From assembly GCA_905480105.1 (NCBI GenBank), contig CAJQPC010000228.1:1-32904 (forward strand): 32,904 nucleotides of DNA, written 5' to 3'. This DNA is from an uncultured bacterium. Its GTDB lineage: Bacteria; Myxococcota_A; UBA796; CAJQPC01. The notes under the pieces are model-generated. The model ran no database searches. It was not told the origin of the DNA and saw only the letters and a program-made list of their open reading frames with translations. Of this stretch, positions 27,752 through 32,904 are shown piece after piece. Numbering within the stretch: position 1 is the first letter of the stretch; each line of letters begins with the position of its first letter. Both the position numbers and the translations under genes were made by a program.

Positions 27752-28519
27752 ATGTGGTGGCTGGTCTTTGCCTTGGGCTGCGAGACGCCCAACCGGGAGA
27801 CCAAACTTCAGGGCGGCTGGGTGAAGATTCGAGGGGGAACGTTTGACATTGGCCAGGATGGCGACCGACGCGCGGGTCCCGCGCACAGCATTCAGGTACC
27901 CACCTTCTGGATCCGACGGACCGAGGTCACCGTAGACGAGTACAAAGCCTGCGTCGACGCCGGCGTCTGCCTCGGCGACCCACCCGGAAAGGTTCCTCAG
28001 CGCTGCAACTGGGCACACCGGGGCGAGCGCGGGGACCATCCCATGAACTGCTTGGATTGGCAGATGGCCGACAACTACTGCACTTGGACGGGCGCACGCC
28101 TAGCCACCGAGAGCGAGTGGGAGTTCGCTGCCACCAGCCGTGGCACCCGACGCCCGTTCCCCTGGGGAAAAGCAGAACCCAGCTGCACCTTGGCCCACAC
28201 CACGGCCTGCGAGCCCAAGATCACACGGCCCGTGTGCAGTCTGCCCGCGGGCCACACCCAGCAGGATTTGTGCGACATGGCCGGCAATGCCTATGAGTGG
28301 ACCTTGGACGCCTTCCAGGACAACTACACCGACCACCCAACCCACGGTGGTGCCACCTTGGTGGAATCGGAGTTTCGGGCCCTGCGCGGAGGCGGGATTG
28401 GCAGCGACGAGCCCCTCACCGTTTACAACCGCGCATTCCATGCCCCAGAGTTCTACTACTCGGGCATGGGCACACGCTGTGTCTACGGGCCCAGCCGATC
28501 TGAGAGAACGGATGATTGA
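27752..28519 (+). CDS. Lipoprotein with formylglycine-generating-enzyme (SUMF1) fold
   Basis: MWWLVFALGC lipobox; WVKIRGGTFDIGQDG, FWIRRTEVTVDEYKACV, HPMNCLDWQMADNYCTWTGARLATESEWEFAA, LCDMAGNAYEWTLD, FRALRGGG, GTRCVYG. SD-like AGGAG upstream of ATG. Confidence 0.87.
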   Translation: MWWLVFALGCETPNRETKLQGGWVKIRGGTFDIGQDGDRRAGPAHSIQVPTFWIRRTEVTVDEYKACVDAGVCLGDPPGKVPQRCNWAHRGERGDHPMNCLDWQMADNYCTWTGARLATESEWEFAATSRGTRRPFPWGKAEPSCTLAHTTACEPKITRPVCSLPAGHTQQDLCDMAGNAYEWTLDAFQDNYTDHPTHGGATLVESEFRALRGGGIGSDEPLTVYNRAFHAPEFYYSGMGTRCVYGPSRSERTDD

Positions 28520-28548
28520 ATCCCGGTCATTTACTTCCCACCTGGCTC

Positions 28549-28568
28549 GCCTTTCGAGGGCGAAGGGC
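28549..28568 (+). terminator. Possible hairpin terminator (8-bp stem, 4-nt loop, no U-tract)
   Basis: GCCTTTCG-AGGG-CGAAGGGC (one G-U wobble) between convergent genes 27752..28519 (+) and 28631..29686 (-). Confidence 0.35.
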
Positions 28569-28630
28569 GCAGCAGAGGCCTGCCTGTGGCCAAGCCGAGC
28601 TTGGAGGGACTCTCCCAAGACAGACGCCTT

Positions 28631-29686
28631 TCAGCTCGTCTGCAGCACCAGCGCCTTGAACGCCTCCCGCTCTCTCTCCGTGACCAGAGGGCTATTCGCT
28701 AAGGTCTGAATCAGCACAGCCACATGCTCATTGGCCGACGTGAGCTGTTTGACGAGCGCTTCGTACACCGCGCTTCGGAAGGCCCTGGCCAGCAGATCGT
28801 CACGCTTCTCCAACTCAAGGTAGAGCGTCCCTGGCAATCGCACCACCCAGCAAGGCTCCGCCGCAAGGCAGCTCGCTGAGCGCACGGAGCCATGTACCAG
28901 TGCGACCACACCAAACAGCTGTCCAGGCTCCAGGGTAGCGACACGCTGGTTCGAGGCGTTGCTGGTCGCCCGATACACATCGATGCGCCCATTGGCCAAG
29001 ATAAAGGCGTCGCCGTCGCGAAGGCCCTCCTGAATCAGGATGGTGCCTTGAGGCACCGGCTCCATCACGAGCTCGTTGGCCAACTCCGTCATGAGCTCCA
29101 AGGACAACCCTTCTAACGCCGGGGTGGCTTTTACGGTCTCCAGAACACTCGGAGGAGGCTGGGCTGGGTGGGGATTGGTTGGCACAAGCCAGCTCTTAAA
29201 GCGCGAGATCAACCCAGCCGGTGCTTCCTGCTCCAGCTCGGTGCCCTCAGCGAACTCCGTGATCCGAAAATCCATCTGACGCAAGCGGCTGCCAATCGTG
29301 CGGAGGGCTTGTGCCTCGAGCAAGGTCACCAGCATGTTTTCCTTGGCCCGCAGAGTCTTGAGTCCCTCCTGATCGAGCACCAGCAGACTACAGGGGGAGC
29401 GGGTGCGAATGGTCGCCTGCCGGACACCTGCTTGGCCGAAGAGCGCCATATCCCCTATCAACTCACCGGGCCCCACCGTCGCTACGACCGTCGCTGGGTC
29501 CCCCACGACCACATCCAGCAGTCCGGTGACCACAATCATCAGCGAGGTGTCGACCTCGCCCTTCACCGTGAGGATCTCGTTCTGACCCACGTCATAAGGA
29601 ATCAACGCCAGCTCTAGCGCCTCAACCAAATGGTGCTTGGGCAGCATGCGAAATAGGGGCAGGGTCTCGATCTCAGCTTGGGGCAT
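28631..29686 (-). CDS. Protein with two cyclic-nucleotide-binding (cNMP/Crp-like) domains, no evident DNA-binding HTH
   Basis: First: LFRMLPKHHLVEALELALIPYDVGQNEILTVKGEVDTSLMIVVTGLLDV...GPGELIGDMALFGQAGVRQATIRTRS. Second: LANELVMEPVPQGTILIQEGLRDGDAFILANGRIDVY...PGQLFGVVALVHGSVRSASCLAAEP. Confidence 0.85.
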   Translation of the reverse strand: MPQAEIETLPLFRMLPKHHLVEALELALIPYDVGQNEILTVKGEVDTSLMIVVTGLLDVVVGDPATVVATVGPGELIGDMALFGQAGVRQATIRTRSPCSLLVLDQEGLKTLRAKENMLVTLLEAQALRTIGSRLRQMDFRITEFAEGTELEQEAPAGLISRFKSWLVPTNPHPAQPPPSVLETVKATPALEGLSLELMTELANELVMEPVPQGTILIQEGLRDGDAFILANGRIDVYRATSNASNQRVATLEPGQLFGVVALVHGSVRSASCLAAEPCWVVRLPGTLYLELEKRDDLLARAFRSAVYEALVKQLTSANEHVAVLIQTLANSPLVTEREREAFKALVLQTS

Positions 29687-29774
29687 TGGAACCCTCCGGA
29701 TGGGCCGCCCTAACCCACTGCGGCACGCCGCATGCTTTCAACAGGTTTCGGCTGAGCCAGATAGAGCCCCACCC

Positions 29775-30371
29775 ATGCCACCCATCGCAACCAGCCTGCT
29801 CGCCGGCCTACTTTTAGGACTGGCCGGCGGCCTGTCCCCTGGCCCGCTGACCGCCTTGGTCTTGGGGGAGTCATTGCGTGGGGGTAAAAAGGCCGGCCTG
29901 CGGGTGGCCGTAGCGCCCCTGGTCACCGACGGGCCCCTCATCCTGCTGGCTCTCTGGGTTGGAGAATTTCAGGGGCCCTGGCGCATTGCACTTGGCCTGG
30001 CGGGCGCCGGTATGTTGTTGTACCTGGCCTGGGGCATGTGGCGCTCCAAGCCCCCAGAGCCCGGAGAGTCCAGCGCGGATGGCGCGCTTCGAAGGGCGGT
30101 ACTCACCAACCTGCTCAACCCCCACCCTTACCTGTTCTGGTTGGCCGTCGGCGGCCCCATGCTGTCCACGACCCCGTCAAAAATGGGATTTCTCATCGGG
30201 TTCTTCGGCGCTCTGGTCGGCTCCAAAGCGCTGCTGGCACTGCTCGCTGACCGGGCCAGAGCCTGGATGAGCACCCGCGGCTATGTCTGGACGCTCCGGG
30301 CCCTGGCTTTGGCCCTGGCAGGGTTGGCTCTTCAGTTCGCCGTCCAAGCCATTGAATTGCTGCAAGGCTGA
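29775..30371 (+). CDS. LysE/RhtB-family exporter
   Basis: GLLLGLAGGLSPGPLTALVLGESLRGGKKAGLRVAVAPLVTDGPLI, NLLNPHPYLFWLAVGGP; multi-TM about 198 aa. Start MPPIATS at 29775. Confidence 0.85.
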   Translation: MPPIATSLLAGLLLGLAGGLSPGPLTALVLGESLRGGKKAGLRVAVAPLVTDGPLILLALWVGEFQGPWRIALGLAGAGMLLYLAWGMWRSKPPEPGESSADGALRRAVLTNLLNPHPYLFWLAVGGPMLSTTPSKMGFLIGFFGALVGSKALLALLADRARAWMSTRGYVWTLRALALALAGLALQFAVQAIELLQG

Positions 30372-30438
30372 ACCAAGTCGCGGTCGAATTCTGAACGACA
30401 AATGTGCAAAGCGCCGCGCCCTGTGTTCTACGTCGAAC

Positions 30439-31098
30439 ATGCTCACACCAGAACAGCTCACCGATCTCCCCGTCTTTCCCCTGCCGAACATGGTGATGTT
30501 CCCGGGCAGCATCTTGCCCCTGCACATCTTTGAGCCGCGCTACCGGTCCATGGTTGCTTGGTGCCTGGAGCACAAGAGCCCCCTGGGGGTCGCCATGATT
30601 CAGCACGGGTCCGAGGGCGCACAGCTGGCCGACCCTGCGCTTGTCCCCATCTGCGGTGTGGCACAGATCCAGCGGCACACTGAGCTGCCAGATGGGCGTT
30701 TCAATCTGATCCTTCGAGCAACGGACCGGGTGAACTTGGAGGAGGAACTTCCCCAGCGCGACGGCTTCAGACGCTTCCGAGCCAGCGAGCTGCCCGACCT
30801 GCAAGCAGACCCCCAGATCTTGGCGCGCCACTTGAGCACCATCCAAGCCCTGGGCGATGGACTGGCCACCACCATTCCCAGCCTTGGGTACATACTCAAC
30901 GAGCTGATGGCCAAGGGCATGCCGCCCGGCCAAGTAGCGGACCAGATCATCGACTTCACCACCCTTGAGCCATTCGACAAGCAGCAGGTCTTGGAGGAGC
31001 GCGACGTACTCAAGCGCTTGGCTGCCGTAGAAGAGCTCATGGCTCAGCTCTTGGCGACCGCCGGCCATGACCACAGTCACGGCGGCCACCAGCACTAA
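30439..31098 (+). CDS. Standalone LON (Lon N-terminal substrate-binding) domain protein with His-rich C-terminus
   Basis: LTDLPVFPLPNMVMFPGSILPLHIFEPRYRSMVAWCLEH...LGVAMIQ; no AAA+ or protease domain; ends GHDHSHGGHQH. Start MLTPEQL at 30439. Confidence 0.87.
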   Translation: MLTPEQLTDLPVFPLPNMVMFPGSILPLHIFEPRYRSMVAWCLEHKSPLGVAMIQHGSEGAQLADPALVPICGVAQIQRHTELPDGRFNLILRATDRVNLEEELPQRDGFRRFRASELPDLQADPQILARHLSTIQALGDGLATTIPSLGYILNELMAKGMPPGQVADQIIDFTTLEPFDKQQVLEERDVLKRLAAVEELMAQLLATAGHDHSHGGHQH

Positions 31099-32132
31099 AC
31101 CGCTGGGAGCAGCCGATGCTTCGCCGCCCAGGCCCCCTCACGAAGCGCCTGAATCGACACGGGCTCCCACAGCTCCAAACGCCGCTCCTGCCCCGTGGTC
31201 ACCAGCTGATTCAGCACCTCGTTGCGGTACTTCAGGATCTTGCCCTGAGCCAGACGCTGGTCAACAAAGGCTGCGTGACCTTGGGCGCGGGACCGAACTC
31301 TTTCCTGTCCCAAGGAAACGGCCTGCTCGAGACTGCGGGTGATGGCCGGGACCAGCGAGCTTCCCTTCTCCACCCCGATGCTGCTCCGCCCGCTGGCCAA
31401 GGCGGCGGCCTGGGTCGTGCCCGTTCCAAGAAAGGGATCCAAGACGGTCTCGCCGTAGCAGGAGTACATCTGGATCAGCCGATAGGGCAGCTCAAAGGGG
31501 TAGGCAGCGGAGCGGGAGCGCTCGGCCTTGTTCAGGGTCTGAACTGCACCCCGGATGTCGGTCCATAGGTCTGAGAACCAGTGGTTGCGCTCTTCCCAGA
31601 AGTAGGCACTGCGCTGGCGGTTGTCAGCTTCCTGCTTGGTGAATTTACGCTTACCGCCCTTGCGGAGCACCAGTACATACTCGTGCTCATAGGTCACATA
31701 GGCGCCGCCGGGCAGCATGCCGGAGCCCATGAACTTGGTCGGGCTGTTGTTGGGCTTACGCCAGAGAATGTCGGGGAGCGGCACAAAGCCCAATCGGATC
31801 ATGCCGCTCAAGATGCGGGCGTGGCTGGGGTAGAGCGCAAAGCGGCCGTCCACACTGCGGGTGGCATCGCCGATGTTGATGCAAGCGATACCGCCGGGGA
31901 CCAAGGCATCAAAGCAGCGTTCCCAGACCGAGTCCAAGCACTGGTGCATGCGCTCGTAGGCTCGCCAGGGTGAGGACATCAGCCCGGCAATCTCGGGGTC
32001 CATCTGGGCAAAGATCTCGTCCCACATGGCCACCATTGGGTAGGGCGGCGAGGTCACGACAAGGTGCACGGACTCAGGCGGCAGGTCCACGCTGCGGACG
32101 TCGCCGATCAAGAGCTGATGCTGGGTGTTCAC
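31095..32132 (-). CDS. Beta-class site-specific DNA methyltransferase (m4C or m6A)
   Basis: Motif IV TSPPYPMVAMWDE near the N-terminus, motif I DPFLGTGTTQAAALASGRSSIGVE near the C-terminus (beta-class order). Confidence 0.88.
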   Translation of the reverse strand: MNTQHQLLIGDVRSVDLPPESVHLVVTSPPYPMVAMWDEIFAQMDPEIAGLMSSPWRAYERMHQCLDSVWERCFDALVPGGIACINIGDATRSVDGRFALYPSHARILSGMIRLGFVPLPDILWRKPNNSPTKFMGSGMLPGGAYVTYEHEYVLVLRKGGKRKFTKQEADNRQRSAYFWEERNHWFSDLWTDIRGAVQTLNKAERSRSAAYPFELPYRLIQMYSCYGETVLDPFLGTGTTQAAALASGRSSIGVEKGSSLVPAITRSLEQAVSLGQERVRSRAQGHAAFVDQRLAQGKILKYRNEVLNQLVTTGQERRLELWEPVSIQALREGAWAAKHRLLPAV

Positions 32133-32180
32133 AGGCCAATCCTACACCCTGTTAGTCTTCGCGCATCAAACGGAGCCTTC

Positions 32181-32904
32181 ATGTTGCCCCTAAGTCTTTT
32201 CGTCGGGAGCCTGCTCGCCCAGGAACCCGCAGCCCCTGCGGCAGCCGCACCCGCAGCCACAGCCCTGTCCATTCCCCACGAGGAATACCAGCTCGACAAC
32301 GGCCTGAACGTCATCCTGATGGAGGATCACAGTCTGCCCCAGGTGACCATCAACATCTGGTACGGCGTGGGCTCCAAAGACGAACTGGTGGGCCGCACCG
32401 GCTTTGCCCACCTCTTTGAGCACTTGATGTTCATGGGCACCACCCGCCTGCCCGACTCTGGTTTCGACGATCTGATGGAGGCCGAAGGTGGCTGGAACAA
32501 CGCCTGGACCTCGGAAGACGCCACCGACTACTACTCGGTGGGCCCAAGCCAGCTGCTGACCACTTTGCTGTGGATGGACGCAGACCGCATGGAGGGCCTG
32601 GACAACGCAATGACCCAGGAAAAGCTGGACCTGCAGCGGGAGGTCGTCCGCAACGAGCGCCGCCAGACCAGCGAGGATGCGCCCTACGGCATGCTCTGGG
32701 TGGAGCTGGGAACTGCCCTGTACCCAGAGGGCCACCCCTACGCCCACTCGGTCATCGGAACCCACCAGGACCTGATGGCGGCCGAGGTCAGTGACGTAGT
32801 GGACTTTTTTCAGACTTGGTACGTGCCCAACAACGCCAGCCTGGTCGTGGCCGGGGACTTTGACTCCAGCGAACTCAAGCCCTTCATCGAGACCGCCTTT
32901 GGCA
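32181..32904 (+). CDS. M16-family zinc peptidase, secreted (3' truncated by window edge)
   Basis: MLPLSLFVGSLLAQEPAAPAAAAP... signal-like N-term; NGLNVILMEDHSLPQVTINIWYGVGSKDELVGRTGFAHLFEHLMFMGT (HxxEH), LQREVVRNERRQ, YVPNNASLVVAGDF. Confidence 0.92.
   Translation, partial: MLPLSLFVGSLLAQEPAAPAAAAPAATALSIPHEEYQLDNGLNVILMEDHSLPQVTINIWYGVGSKDELVGRTGFAHLFEHLMFMGTTRLPDSGFDDLMEAEGGWNNAWTSEDATDYYSVGPSQLLTTLLWMDADRMEGLDNAMTQEKLDLQREVVRNERRQTSEDAPYGMLWVELGTALYPEGHPYAHSVIGTHQDLMAAEVSDVVDFFQTWYVPNNASLVVAGDFDSSELKPFIETAFG

Noticed and set aside
30193-31095. 300-aa minus-strand ORF opposite lysE and the LON-domain gene
   Set aside because: Antisense to two well-supported genes; no motifs.
1-32904. CRISPR arrays, transposases, integrases, toxin-antitoxin pairs, rRNA, tRNA genes
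   Set aside because: Looked for direct repeats, DDE/tyrosine recombinase motifs and RNA signatures; none seen. The region looks like core chromosome rather than a mobile island.

Overview
High-GC, tightly packed bacterial chromosome segment; gene style suggests Myxococcota or another former deltaproteobacterium (inference). The core is a complete-looking type II secretion (T2SS) operon on the minus strand, gspC-D-E-F-G-[sORF]-H-I-J-K-L-M-N (about 25.9 to 11.9 kb). It has no gspO prepilin peptidase or gspS in the window. Left flank: a truncated Ig/PKD-like lipoprotein, an unknown protein, mobA, moeA and an MltD-like LysM lytic transglycosylase (all minus); a degenerate NtrC-like regulator, thiE and a GT-C-like membrane protein (plus); pabB (minus); and a pseudo-receiver/J-like/TPR protein (plus). 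Right flank: a GT-C-like membrane protein, a SUMF1-fold lipoprotein, a double cyclic-nucleotide-binding protein, a LysE-type exporter, a standalone LON-domain protein, a solitary beta-class DNA methyltransferase and a truncated M16 peptidase. The main points to follow up are: (1) a 39-aa single-TM ORF missing from the ORF track, fitted by overlapping stop/start codons between gspG and gspH; (2) an NtrC-family-like protein that keeps a P-loop and a Fis-type HTH but lacks the GAFTGA segment and Walker B; (3) a -24/-12-like promoter match upstream of gspC; (4) a GspI prepilin with Ala at -1; (5) low-complexity extensions in GspN, GspL and GspD; (6) a protein combining a degenerate receiver with a J-like domain lacking HPD. 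No rRNA, tRNA, CRISPR or transposon was recognised.
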